NCBI GenBank assembly: GCA_910584915.1
Contig: CAJUDM010000033.1
Span: forward strand, 1 to 41,635
Length of the DNA: 41,635 nucleotides
Direction of reading: 5' to 3'
From: an uncultured Lachnospiraceae bacterium
Lineage (GTDB): Bacteria; Bacillota; Clostridia; Lachnospirales; Lachnospiraceae
Position 1 is the stretch's first letter, and every line of letters begins with the position of its first letter. Both the position numbers and the translations under genes were made by a program. Positions 21,578-28,853 of this stretch are shown here, piece by piece. The notes under the pieces were generated by a model that did no database searches, was not told the DNA's origin, and worked only from the letters and a program-made list of their open reading frames with translations.

Positions 21578-22888
21578 ATGGCATATAATGCTATTCAGGA
21601 CAATATCTATAATTATTATCTGAGCAGTTATACCCCTAAGAATGCCGGAAAATATGATGCCCATAAGCGAAGCGAACTTCGCAGCATATATAATTCCATC
21701 ATAAAGCTGAATAAAGAAGCTCCTCTGTACATGATCTCCAACAGGCGGGAGTCTGCCAGGTTCGCGGTGGGGCTCAAGGAAAATGCCCGCGGACTGCACA
21801 TGGAACTCGCCTCCCTGGGCGGTAATCTGGACAGCAGAGAACTTTTAGAGCGCAAAGCGGCCTATTCCAGCAATGAAGAAATTGCAGCTGTCAGATTTAT
21901 CGGCGACCATTCAGAAAGCGTGGATGTTCCCCCGATCGAGATGGAAGTACAGTCGCTTGCCTCCACGCAGGTAAATCTTGGAAACTTTCTGAAAGAGGAC
22001 TCTCCCATCGGCCTTCCGCCGGATGCGTACTCTTTCGATATCAATATCAACGATATGAACTATGAGTTCCAGTTCACGATCCGTCCGGGCGATAGTAACC
22101 GCAGTATCCAGGAGCGCCTCGGACGTCTGATCAACAACTCCGGGATCGGGCTCACCGCAGAAGTCATAGCCGGAGAGGAGGGCACTTCCTCCCTCCGCAT
22201 TGAATCGGAGGCGACCGGCTTAAAGTCCGGCAGAGAGAAACTCTTTTCCATAACTGATGACAAGACCAGCAAGGCTTCCGGTATGGTTTCCTATCTTGGG
22301 TTAGATTATACCTCCCGCGAGGCTGCCAACGCCAGATTTACCGTAAACGGCACTCCCAGAGAAGCCGCCTCCAATAAATTTACACTCGATAAGCTCTATG
22401 AGGTAGAACTCCAGGGTGTCAGCTCCGAGGAGAGCGGTGCCGCCACCATCGGCCTGAGAGCGGACTACGAAGCCCTCGCCGACAATGTCTCACAGCTTGC
22501 CGGAAGCTACAACAGCTTTTTGAGCGCTGTGGATCAATTTAAGATCTCCCGCAGCAGTTCAAACCGGCTGAAAAGTGAGATGGCCGGGATCGCCTCCCTC
22601 TACAGGGATAACCTTTCCGGCATCGGACTTAACGTATTGGATGACGGTACCATCGATGTGGACAGAAAAACCCTGTCCGGCGCGATCCACTCTGACGACG
22701 CGGACGATAAATTTCAGGTGGTAAAGAATTTTACTCAGCAGATATTCCGCAAAACCCACCAGATTTCCCTGAATCCGATGAAGTATGTCGATAAAACGGT
22801 GGTCGCCTACAAAAATCCGGGGCATAATTTCGCAAGCCCCTACCTCTCCAGCAACTATATCGGTATGTTGTTCAATTATTACTGTTAA
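21578..22888 (+). CDS. FliD-like flagellar protein (divergent capping-protein paralogue)
   Basis: A 436-residue protein with FliD-like features. The stretch ANARFTVNGTPREAASNKFTLDKLYEVELQGVS matches the FliD pattern of 'tvNG...ssN...d.l.gv.l', and NVSQLAGSYNSFLSAVDQF, LYRDNLSGIGL and DDGTIDVDRKTL match its C-terminal half. It lacks the canonical FliD start (GMNSGLDTEAII); instead it opens with AYNAIQDNIYNYYLSSYTP and a Lys/Arg-rich segment. The true fliD is at 25557-27461. ATG 21578-21580 has AAAGGAGG upstream; the frame is open for 26 more codons without support. A sigma-D promoter makes it a late flagellar gene although it stands alone on the plus strand. It could be a second cap, a specialised filament-tip protein, or a hook/filament accessory. 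Confidence 0.75.
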   Translation: MAYNAIQDNIYNYYLSSYTPKNAGKYDAHKRSELRSIYNSIIKLNKEAPLYMISNRRESARFAVGLKENARGLHMELASLGGNLDSRELLERKAAYSSNEEIAAVRFIGDHSESVDVPPIEMEVQSLASTQVNLGNFLKEDSPIGLPPDAYSFDININDMNYEFQFTIRPGDSNRSIQERLGRLINNSGIGLTAEVIAGEEGTSSLRIESEATGLKSGREKLFSITDDKTSKASGMVSYLGLDYTSREAANARFTVNGTPREAASNKFTLDKLYEVELQGVSSEESGAATIGLRADYEALADNVSQLAGSYNSFLSAVDQFKISRSSSNRLKSEMAGIASLYRDNLSGIGLNVLDDGTIDVDRKTLSGAIHSDDADDKFQVVKNFTQQIFRKTHQISLNPMKYVDKTVVAYKNPGHNFASPYLSSNYIGMLFNYYC

Positions 22889-22890
22889 AG

Positions 22891-22917
22891 ACAGCCGCAG
22901 GCATCTGCCGCGGCTGT
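22891..22917. terminator. hairpin between convergent genes
   Basis: ACAGCCG pairs with CGGCTGT, with an inner GGCA/TGCC stem, three bases after the FliD-like stop. There is no clear T tract on either side, so it is a weak bidirectional terminator candidate. Confidence 0.5.
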
Positions 22918-22937
22918 TCGCCTGCGTCCGGCACTAT

Positions 22938-24050
22938 TCAAACACCCGCCGCCTCCGACCGCGCCATCTCCAGGGCGGCTTTTATTGTCTTATCCATGTC
23001 ATAGTACTGATACTGCCCGAGCCTTCCCCCGAACAGCACATTTTTTTCCTGCTCCGCCAGCTTCAGGTACTCTCCGTAGAGCCGGTTGTTTTTCTCATCG
23101 TTCACAGGATAGTAGGGCTCGTCCCCCCTCTTCCACTGCGCCGGATACTCCCGCGTGACCACAGTGCCCGGCTGTTTTCCAAATTCAAAATGCTTATGCT
23201 CGATCATACGTGTATACGGCACTTCCCGCTCTGTGTAGTTGATCACAGCGTTCCCCTGATAGTTCTCCTGCTCCGGCATCTCCTCCGTCTCGAAATACAG
23301 GGAGCGGTATTCCAACTCTCCCAGCCTGTAATCAAAATATTCATCTATCATACCCGTGTAGAGCAGCCTGTCGTAAGTGATATCCTGCTCCTCCTCCCTG
23401 AACGCCTGAAAGGAAACTCCCGTCCGCACCGGGATACCCTCCAACAGCTTCTCCACGATCCGGGTATATCCGCCCACAGGAATTCCCTGATATGGATCAT
23501 TAAAGTAATTATTGTCATAGGTAAAACGCAGCGGTAGCCTTTTGATCAGAAACGCCGGAAGTTCCCTGCACGATCTTCCCCACTGCTTTTCCGTATATCC
23601 TTTCACCAGCTTTTCATAGACATCCCTGCCCACCAGGGAGAGCGCCTGCTCCTCGAGGTTTTTGGGCTCACTGATATGGAGCTCCCCGATCTGCTCCGCG
23701 ATCTTTTCCTTCGCCTCAGCAGGCGTCCTGATACCCCAAAGCCTGCTGAATGTATTCATATTAAAAGGAAGGTTATAGAGCTCGTTCTTATATACCGCCA
23801 CAGGAGAGTTAATATAATGGTTAAATTCCGCAAACTGCCTGATATAATCCCAGACCGTCCGGTCCGAGGTATGGAAGATATGCGCCCCGTAGCAGTGGAC
23901 GTTAATCCCCAGGCGCTCCTGTGTATAGATATTCCCTGCGATATGATCCCGCCTGTCGATCACATAACAGCTTCTTCCTCTCTTTTTCATCTCAGAGGCA
24001 AACACGCTGCCGAACAGCCCCGCCCCCACGATCAAAAAATCATAGTGCAT
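22938..24050 (-). CDS. glf: UDP-galactopyranose mutase
   Basis: Glf converts UDP-galactopyranose to UDP-galactofuranose using reduced FAD, supplying galactofuranose to surface polysaccharides. The 370-residue protein has the family length and starts with the FAD-binding DFLIVGAGLFGSVFASEM. The nearby RRDHIAGNIY and GAHIFHTSDRTVWDYI segments and the YTEKQWGRSC and PVGGYTRIVEKLL stretches are characteristic. ATG has AAAGGAAA upstream. It stands alone, divergent from the XRE gene and convergent with the FliD-like gene. A link to cell-surface glycans is known; a link to flagella would be only positional. Confidence 0.93.
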   Translation of the reverse strand: MHYDFLIVGAGLFGSVFASEMKKRGRSCYVIDRRDHIAGNIYTQERLGINVHCYGAHIFHTSDRTVWDYIRQFAEFNHYINSPVAVYKNELYNLPFNMNTFSRLWGIRTPAEAKEKIAEQIGELHISEPKNLEEQALSLVGRDVYEKLVKGYTEKQWGRSCRELPAFLIKRLPLRFTYDNNYFNDPYQGIPVGGYTRIVEKLLEGIPVRTGVSFQAFREEEQDITYDRLLYTGMIDEYFDYRLGELEYRSLYFETEEMPEQENYQGNAVINYTEREVPYTRMIEHKHFEFGKQPGTVVTREYPAQWKRGDEPYYPVNDEKNNRLYGEYLKLAEQEKNVLFGGRLGQYQYYDMDKTIKAALEMARSEAAGV

Positions 24051-24112
24051 TTCAGAAATTTCCTTTCTTTTTTATAGATTTAAAAAGTTATGTCTTGCCT
24101 GTTTTCAAAAAA

Positions 24113-24135
24113 TATAATAAAATATATTTATTATA
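24113..24135 (+). promoter_or_regulatory. AT-rich inverted repeat upstream of the XRE gene
   Basis: TATAATAAA (24113-24121) and TTTATTATA (24127-24135) form a perfect 9-bp dyad with a 5-nt centre, ending 7 nt before the Shine-Dalgarno sequence. It contains -10-like sequence. It is a likely autoregulatory operator, though AT-richness raises the chance level. Confidence 0.45.
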
Positions 24136-24157
24136 AAAACAGAAGGAGTTTTTGCGT

Positions 24158-24499
24158 ATGAGTGAACTGGATTTTGCAAAAGTAGGTTTAAAAATGAAAC
24201 AACTCCGCGTAGAGCAAGGCTATACGCAGGAAATGGTGGCAGAGGATCTGAATTGTACAGTTGCTTTTGTCAGCAATCTGGAAAACAATCGTGCCAAACT
24301 GAACCTTCGGGTTCTTCTTTACTATTCCAAACTCTGCAATGTAACTATCGATGAGATTCTTGAGCCCGGTTTTACAGACCGTACCCCTCAGGAAGCCAAC
24401 AAGGCGATGAATACGGAACTGCTTCGCATTTTCCAAAGCTATAACCCGGATGAACAGAAAAAAATTCTGAAAACTCTCAGATTGTGGAAGAGAGGCTGA
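24158..24499 (+). CDS. XRE-family helix-turn-helix regulator
   Basis: A 113-residue DNA-binding protein. The N-terminal half is a Cro/CI-type HTH: LKMKQLRVEQGYTQEMVAEDL, then the recognition helix region TVAFVSNLENNRAKLNLRVL and LLYYSKLCNVTIDEIL. The C-terminal 45 residues (from about TDRTPQEANKAMN) are a helical extension ending EQKKILKTLRLWKRG, perhaps for dimerisation. ATG at 24158-24160 is chosen because AAGGAG is 9 nt upstream; the earlier in-frame TTG at 24152 is too close. It is single-gene and divergent from glf, with an operator-like palindrome in front and a terminator whose stem overlaps the stop codon. Targets are unknown. Confidence 0.9.
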   Translation: MSELDFAKVGLKMKQLRVEQGYTQEMVAEDLNCTVAFVSNLENNRAKLNLRVLLYYSKLCNVTIDEILEPGFTDRTPQEANKAMNTELLRIFQSYNPDEQKKILKTLRLWKRG

Positions 24500-24517
24500 T
24501 AACGGCCTCTCTTTTTT
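24490..24517 (+). terminator. terminator of the XRE gene
   Basis: GAGAGGC (24490-24496) pairs with GCCTCTC (24505-24511) and is followed by TTTTTT. The TGA stop of the XRE gene lies in the loop. Confidence 0.9.
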
Positions 24518-24524
24518 CCATGTT

Positions 24525-24998
24525 TTACTTTTTCTTATCCATAAACTGAGAGCCGACATAATTCAGCTTTTTCATATTATTATAATAATTGCGCGCTGCT
24601 TTCCCGCTGTCGCGTTTCTGCCGGAGGGCAGCGCTTTCTCTTTTCGCATAATTATCCACCTCCAGCCTGAGACGGTTTTCCTCCGCCTGTATCAGGACAT
24701 TCTTCTCACTGATCTCCGCTATCATATCCTGCATCGCCCTGATCTGAACCGCATACTTTTCCTTATGCCCGATCATCTCTTCCCGCACCCTGTCGTACAC
24801 CCGCTCAAAACCATCGTCCAGCGAATCGATGCTCTCAGCAAGCACAACCTTATCGCTGATGCTCTTATCAAAAGCCTCCATCTCCATGTTACTTTCTTTT
24901 AACATGTCAGATTCTTCTCTCTGATATTTCATGATCCTGTTTAGTATCTCCAGTTTCCTTTTCAGGCTGTCCTGCAGCATATCCAAATAAGCGTCCAT
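24525..24998 (-). CDS. coiled-coil protein in FliT position (putative flagellar chaperone)
   Basis: A 157-residue, almost wholly helical, charged protein with no membrane segment. It starts MDAYLDMLQDSLKRKLEIL, includes YDRVREEMIGHKEKYAVQIR and an internal coiled coil (IAEISEKNVLIQAEENRLRLEV), and ends in a Lys-rich tail. No catalytic motif is visible. In many Gram-positives a short helical chaperone, FliT, follows fliD-fliS, and this gene is in that place. Sequence similarity to FliT is not obvious, and a FlgN-like or general flagellar coiled-coil role is equally possible. ATG 24996-24998 with AAAGGGA upstream is chosen over a frame open to 25097. A terminator lies between it and fliS, so it may be expressed by read-through. 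Confidence 0.65.
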   Translation of the reverse strand: MDAYLDMLQDSLKRKLEILNRIMKYQREESDMLKESNMEMEAFDKSISDKVVLAESIDSLDDGFERVYDRVREEMIGHKEKYAVQIRAMQDMIAEISEKNVLIQAEENRLRLEVDNYAKRESAALRQKRDSGKAARNYYNNMKKLNYVGSQFMDKKK

Positions 24999-25083
24999 TA
25001 AACCAATCCCTTTCTGTTGATACAACGATCTGTAAGAATACTGCCCGCCCCGGAACAGGACGGAAATATCCCTCTGGCGTTTA

Positions 25084-25118
25084 CAAAAAATGACCATGCC
25101 CTTGCATGGCCATTTTTT
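25084..25118. terminator. bidirectional terminator after fliS
   Basis: ATGACCATGC (25090-25099) pairs with GCATGGCCAT (25104-25113), with A/T runs on both sides. On the minus strand TTTTTTG follows, 15 nt after the fliS stop, ending the flaG-fliD-fliS transcript. Confidence 0.85.
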
Positions 25119-25127
25119 ATATATATT

Positions 25128-25517
25128 TTATACCTGCTGTTTCTTTCCCCTGTTTGCCTCCATCACCTGTTTCCAGGTATCGCGCATGCTTCTCAAATGC
25201 GTATTCACTTCTTCAAGGATCGCAGGGTCTTTCGCTACATTTCCCTCCAGGAGCCGCTGCAGCAAATATACATACACTCTGTCAAAATCCTTCGACACCT
25301 CATATTTCGGATCCAGTGTCGCGCGGAATTCATTGATGATCTTCTCTACCTTGACGATATTGTTATGAGCTTTCTCGACATCCTTTTTCTCTATCGCCAT
25401 GATCGCGATATTATTGAATTTGATTGCTCCGTCATACAGCATCAACGTCAGTTCCGCCGGCGAAGCCGTCAGAATCTTACTGTTATTATACTGTGCATAC
25501 TGATTCATAGATCTCAA
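25128..25517 (-). CDS. fliS: flagellar export chaperone FliS (TTG start)
   Basis: FliS binds the C-terminus of flagellin in the cytoplasm and keeps it unpolymerised until export; in Bacillus it also affects FliW. The 129-residue protein shows the family signature: NQYAQYNNSKILTASPAEL, then LMLYDGAIKF and later VYVYLLQRLLEGN. The start is assigned to TTG at 25515-25517, because GGAGG (25526-25530) is 8 nt upstream; the ATG three codons inside would be 17 nt away. It follows fliD by 39 nt. Confidence 0.95.
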   Translation of the reverse strand: MRSMNQYAQYNNSKILTASPAELTLMLYDGAIKFNNIAIMAIEKKDVEKAHNNIVKVEKIINEFRATLDPKYEVSKDFDRVYVYLLQRLLEGNVAKDPAILEEVNTHLRSMRDTWKQVMEANRGKKQQV

Positions 25518-25556
25518 TTTCGTTTCCTCCAGTCAACGATCCTGCCGCTATACGGC

Positions 25557-27461
25557 TTAACCAAACAGGCTGGAAATCGAACTCTCCTTGGAATTGATCT
25601 TGGATAACGCCACTTCCATCTGGGAGAACTTCGCGTACCATCTGTCTATGTAATCATTCAGTTTCTTCTGCTCTGTAGTGATCTTGCTGTCATACTGCTT
25701 CAGCTCTATATCCATCTGCTTATCGTTATAAACGGTAAACGCGCTGCTGTAATCTGTCCGCCCCATCTTGTCTTCCAGAGTGTCATACAGATTGTTGGCG
25801 AGCGTTTTAAAAAACTCCACCACGGTATCCGGATCTGTGGCGATAGCCTTTTTCAGCTTATCGTCATAATTCTTTACATCCTTGTCATCGGGATCCCCGT
25901 TGATATGATAAGCACTTTTCTCGTTGTCCTTCGCCTTGAAATATCCGAGTGTCTCAATGCCGAAGACTGAAAGATATATGTCTTTTCCTTCATTGAAACC
26001 ACTTTTGTCCTTTATATGCGTCGAAAGCATGACTTCTTTCATGGCGTTCGCCACACCCGACAGAGTCGAATCGCGCCTGAGCAGGGATTCCTTGATCTTC
26101 TTCTCCCACTCTTCCACTTCCGTCTCGGACATGGCGTCCTTCTCCTCCTTGGTCAGAGGCTCATACTTGGCTGCGCTGTCGGCGTTGTAGAGCTTATCCA
26201 TCTCGTTGATCAGCTCATTGTACTTGGTGAAGAAGTTTTTGATCGTGTCATAGATACCGGTGGTATCCTGCTCTGTGGTCAGAGTGATCTCCTCGTCCGC
26301 CGCCGTCGTCTTATGGACCGTCATCGTCAGGCCGTTGATCTCAAAGGTGTTCGTGGAGGACGTAAACGTAGCGCCGTTTAAGTTGATGACAGCATCCTGA
26401 CCGGCAATCTTGCCTGCCACTTTTCCCGCATCTTTCTCCGCCTGCGTAAATGTCACTCCGCACTCATTCGCCATATCTTCTGTAAGAAGTCCCAGCGCTT
26501 TAAAGGCTTTCCCAAAATCTTCTTTGAAAGACTTATTGGCATCTTCGATACTCGCATCTTCTTTTATCTTTTTATTGTTTGCCGCTATGATGGAATCTCT
26601 TACCGCGTTAGCTGCGTTCTTTTTTGCCACCACCTCGGGGCTGTCGCTGAAGTTTATGACCTCCTCGTCCGGCACCTCCTGAAGTCCTGTGACTCCGCCG
26701 GCTTTTATGATCGCATTGTTAGCCGCGATGATCCTGTCTCTCTCCGCATTCGCGCGCTCCATCTCTGCCAGCTCATCTTCCGTTGTCGCAGTCGTCGGAA
26801 CCTGTTTTTCCGGAACCTCTCTCAGCTCTGCAGTCTTTATATGAAAATCGGCTTCCTTGCCGGTTCCTTTCGCGGAGATAAAGAAACGCTTTGAGGCAGT
26901 GTCAAATTTCGCCTCGAGCCCCGCCTCCTTAAATTTAGCGACCACATCGTCCACCGTATTGTAGCCGTTGAATGAGATCACTTTCTCCTCACCCCCGACC
27001 ACTTTGCCGTCGACCTCTTCGCCGCCGATTATCACGCTGAACACAACGGACTTGTCTGAATCCTTCAGCCAGTCCAGCCCGCTTATATTGGCGAGCAGCT
27101 TCTCGCCCGAGGAAGCGTCGATCTTGCCGCCCGTCAGAAAGCCGGTCTTTGCGACCTGATTTATCTTCAGAGACTGCACGCCGTTCATCGCGTCGCCCGC
27201 CGTCATAACGGTGACCGCATCCTCGTCGGAGACCTTGGTGGTCTTCTTCGTGTACGCATAGTCAAACCGCAGATCGCTGATCACATCGGAATACAGGGAA
27301 TAGATCTTATTGTTCAGCTCTTTCCACGCGTCTATCTTCCAGCTCAGCTTGGTCCGCTCTTTCTCGACCTTCTGCACCTTCACGGAACGGGCGCTCGCCA
27401 GTTCTGTGATAATAGCTTCCGTATCCAGGCCGGAATTCATACCGGTAATCCTGATAGTCAT
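25557..27461 (-). CDS. fliD: flagellar filament cap protein FliD (HAP2)
   Basis: FliD forms the oligomeric cap at the filament tip and guides flagellin polymerisation. The N-terminus RITGMNSGLDTEAIITELA and the C-terminal coiled coil ending SKESSISSLFG are canonical. At 634 residues it is larger than many FliD proteins (B. subtilis about 500). Extra length lies in the exposed middle, where residues about 215-261 and 262-308 are a tandem duplication sharing EVPxxxV and RDxIIAANNxxIK at a 47-residue period. A Lys/Glu-rich stretch follows at about 436-462. ATG has GGAGG upstream. It is co-transcribed with flaG and fliS from a sigma-D promoter. Confidence 0.96.
   Translation of the reverse strand: MTIRITGMNSGLDTEAIITELASARSVKVQKVEKERTKLSWKIDAWKELNNKIYSLYSDVISDLRFDYAYTKKTTKVSDEDAVTVMTAGDAMNGVQSLKINQVAKTGFLTGGKIDASSGEKLLANISGLDWLKDSDKSVVFSVIIGGEEVDGKVVGGEEKVISFNGYNTVDDVVAKFKEAGLEAKFDTASKRFFISAKGTGKEADFHIKTAELREVPEKQVPTTATTEDELAEMERANAERDRIIAANNAIIKAGGVTGLQEVPDEEVINFSDSPEVVAKKNAANAVRDSIIAANNKKIKEDASIEDANKSFKEDFGKAFKALGLLTEDMANECGVTFTQAEKDAGKVAGKIAGQDAVINLNGATFTSSTNTFEINGLTMTVHKTTAADEEITLTTEQDTTGIYDTIKNFFTKYNELINEMDKLYNADSAAKYEPLTKEEKDAMSETEVEEWEKKIKESLLRRDSTLSGVANAMKEVMLSTHIKDKSGFNEGKDIYLSVFGIETLGYFKAKDNEKSAYHINGDPDDKDVKNYDDKLKKAIATDPDTVVEFFKTLANNLYDTLEDKMGRTDYSSAFTVYNDKQMDIELKQYDSKITTEQKKLNDYIDRWYAKFSQMEVALSKINSKESSISSLFG
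26538..26819 (-). repeat. tandem duplication inside fliD (two 141-bp units)
   Basis: At protein level two 47-residue units follow one another (residues about 215-261 and 262-308), aligned by EVPEKQV/EVPDEEV and RDRIIAANNAIIK/RDSIIAANNKKIK. The remainder has diverged. This is the surface-exposed part of FliD, so it may alter cap geometry or antigenicity. Confidence 0.75.
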
Positions 27462-27522
27462 TTTAATCTACCTCCATTCAAGTTCCGCAGACATACTCCT
27501 ATCCGCGGATGCATTTCCGTCT

Positions 27523-27978
27523 TCAGAGTTTTTCATCCACCAGAATACCTGCGATCTCCCAGACTTTGGCGATCATATCGAGCGTCTTCTCCGGCGGAAG
27601 TTCCTTGAGTACTTCCTTCGTATCCTTGTCGACGATCTTGATCGTCACCCTGTTGGTCGCCTCATGGATGCCAAATATCGCCGAGGAATGCCCCAGTCTC
27701 TTATTAAACTGTTCCACGGCCTTCCTAATCTTCTCGTTCTGCTGCTTCGCAGCCTCGGCATAACTGTTTTCGTCCTTCTGATCCCCGCCCGTATTTTCGC
27801 CGTTGTTCCTGGATGATTCCGTAGCCGACGCTACCGATATCGTGGTGGGATCAATGTTATTGACCTGAGTCTGTGAGGGGTTCGCTTCCGTGCTGACCGG
27901 CTCTGTTTTCTGAGTTACATTCTGCTGCAGGGGCTGTGCCTGCACTGTCATGATACTTCCTAATGGTTCTATTGCCAC
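27523..27978 (-). CDS. flaG: FlaG family protein (GTG start)
   Basis: FlaG proteins are encoded beside fliD and influence filament length in several bacteria; the mechanism is unclear. The protein is 151 residues. Its first 75 residues are low-complexity and Gln/Asn/Thr-rich. The conserved C-terminal domain runs from KIRKAVEQFNKRL through FGIHEATNRVTIKIVDKDTK to ELPPEKTLDMIAKVWEIAGI. The start is GTG at 27976-27978, with GGAGG 8 nt upstream; an upstream GTG overlaps the SD itself. Confidence 0.9.
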   Translation of the reverse strand: MAIEPLGSIMTVQAQPLQQNVTQKTEPVSTEANPSQTQVNNIDPTTISVASATESSRNNGENTGGDQKDENSYAEAAKQQNEKIRKAVEQFNKRLGHSSAIFGIHEATNRVTIKIVDKDTKEVLKELPPEKTLDMIAKVWEIAGILVDEKL

Positions 27979-28022
27979 TTTAATCACCTCCGTGTGAGAA
28001 ATTTATAGGTTTCTTATTCTCT

Positions 28023-28049
28023 ATATCGGACGATTGTCGAAATTCTTTA
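28023..28049 (-). promoter_or_regulatory. sigma-D promoter of flaG-fliD-fliS
   Basis: On the minus strand TAAA (28046-28049), exactly 15 nt, then TCCGATAT (28023-28030). It lies 45 nt upstream of the flaG start. Confidence 0.88.
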
Positions 28050-28098
28050 GTCCCGGCACCCACTTTTCCTCAAAAAAACAGGTTCTATGAAAGACAAC

Positions 28099-28123
28099 GG
28101 ACAGCACGCTTTGCGGACTGTCC
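28099..28123 (-). terminator. hairpin after csrA
   Basis: GGACAG pairs with CTGTCC, with an inner CGC/GCG pairing separated by a small internal loop, 11 nt after the csrA stop. Only a mild T-rich run follows, so it is probably a modest terminator at the end of the flgM operon. Confidence 0.55.
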
Positions 28124-28133
28124 CTATACTTTG

Positions 28134-28349
28134 TCAAAACAGATCTTTGAGCGCCTCCAGATTTTCCGTACTCAAGGCCTCTTTATTCACTTCCTGGATC
28201 TGAAGATATATTTCCTTTCTGTAGATGGGCACTTCCTTCGGCGCAGAAATACCGATCTTCACCTGGTCGCCCCGGATATCAAGGATCGTGATCTCGATAT
28301 CATTATTGATGACAAGGGCTTCATTTTTCTTTCTGGATAATGCCAGCAT
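28134..28349 (-). CDS. csrA: translational regulator CsrA
   Basis: CsrA binds GGA motifs in mRNA leaders; in Bacillus it blocks flagellin (hag) translation until FliW titrates it. The 71-residue protein starts LALSRKKNEALVINNDIEI and includes the VKIGISAPKEVPIYRKEIY core. ATG is at 28347-28349, one base after the fliW stop, so the two genes are translationally coupled. Their adjacency matches the known FliW-CsrA partner switch. No flagellin gene lies in this window. Confidence 0.96.
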   Translation of the reverse strand: MLALSRKKNEALVINNDIEITILDIRGDQVKIGISAPKEVPIYRKEIYLQIQEVNKEALSTENLEALKDLF

Positions 28350-28350
28350 C

Positions 28351-28815
28351 TTATTCACCCGCCCTTTCTTTCTTTTTCTGCAGGATATCATAGATCATGA
28401 ACTTTATGGGGAATTCTCCCTTTTCATTGTCTATGATGATCTGGCACCCCGTCTTATTCTCGGCGTTTAAAATGACGGGAGCCTGCAGATTGACACTCAT
28501 CTCTCTCATATCTTTAGGCACTGTCACTGTCACGAGCACCAGTATCTCCTCAGGGTCAAGCTTCCCGAGGGGCTTGAGCAGTTCATCCTCCACCACCGGG
28601 TTATAACTCTCCTTCACATAAAGGGGATCCATGACCGGCATGGCGAAAGCCGGCTCATCCAGAGACTGCAGCCACTTGATCCCTCCTGTCTTCTCCGCAT
28701 CGTAGAGCAGTGTAAATTTTTTCAGATCCGGGAATCCGATAATGCCATTGCTGAACGTTATCACTTTGGTATCATCTATCTCGATCTCCCCGAATACTTT
28801 GGTTTTTATCAGCAT
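28351..28815 (-). CDS. fliW: flagellar assembly factor FliW
   Basis: FliW binds either flagellin or CsrA; when flagellin is exported, freed FliW removes CsrA from the hag leader. The 154-residue protein starts IKTKVFGEIEIDDTKVITF and carries NGIIGFPDLKKFTLL and KETYNPVVEDELL-type segments (here KESYNPVVEDELL). It lies 38 nt after flgL and one base before csrA. Confidence 0.96.
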   Translation of the reverse strand: MLIKTKVFGEIEIDDTKVITFSNGIIGFPDLKKFTLLYDAEKTGGIKWLQSLDEPAFAMPVMDPLYVKESYNPVVEDELLKPLGKLDPEEILVLVTVTVPKDMREMSVNLQAPVILNAENKTGCQIIIDNEKGEFPIKFMIYDILQKKKERAGE

Positions 28816-28853
28816 ACCTGCCTCCTCTGATCTTTATATGATATACTGCCGTT

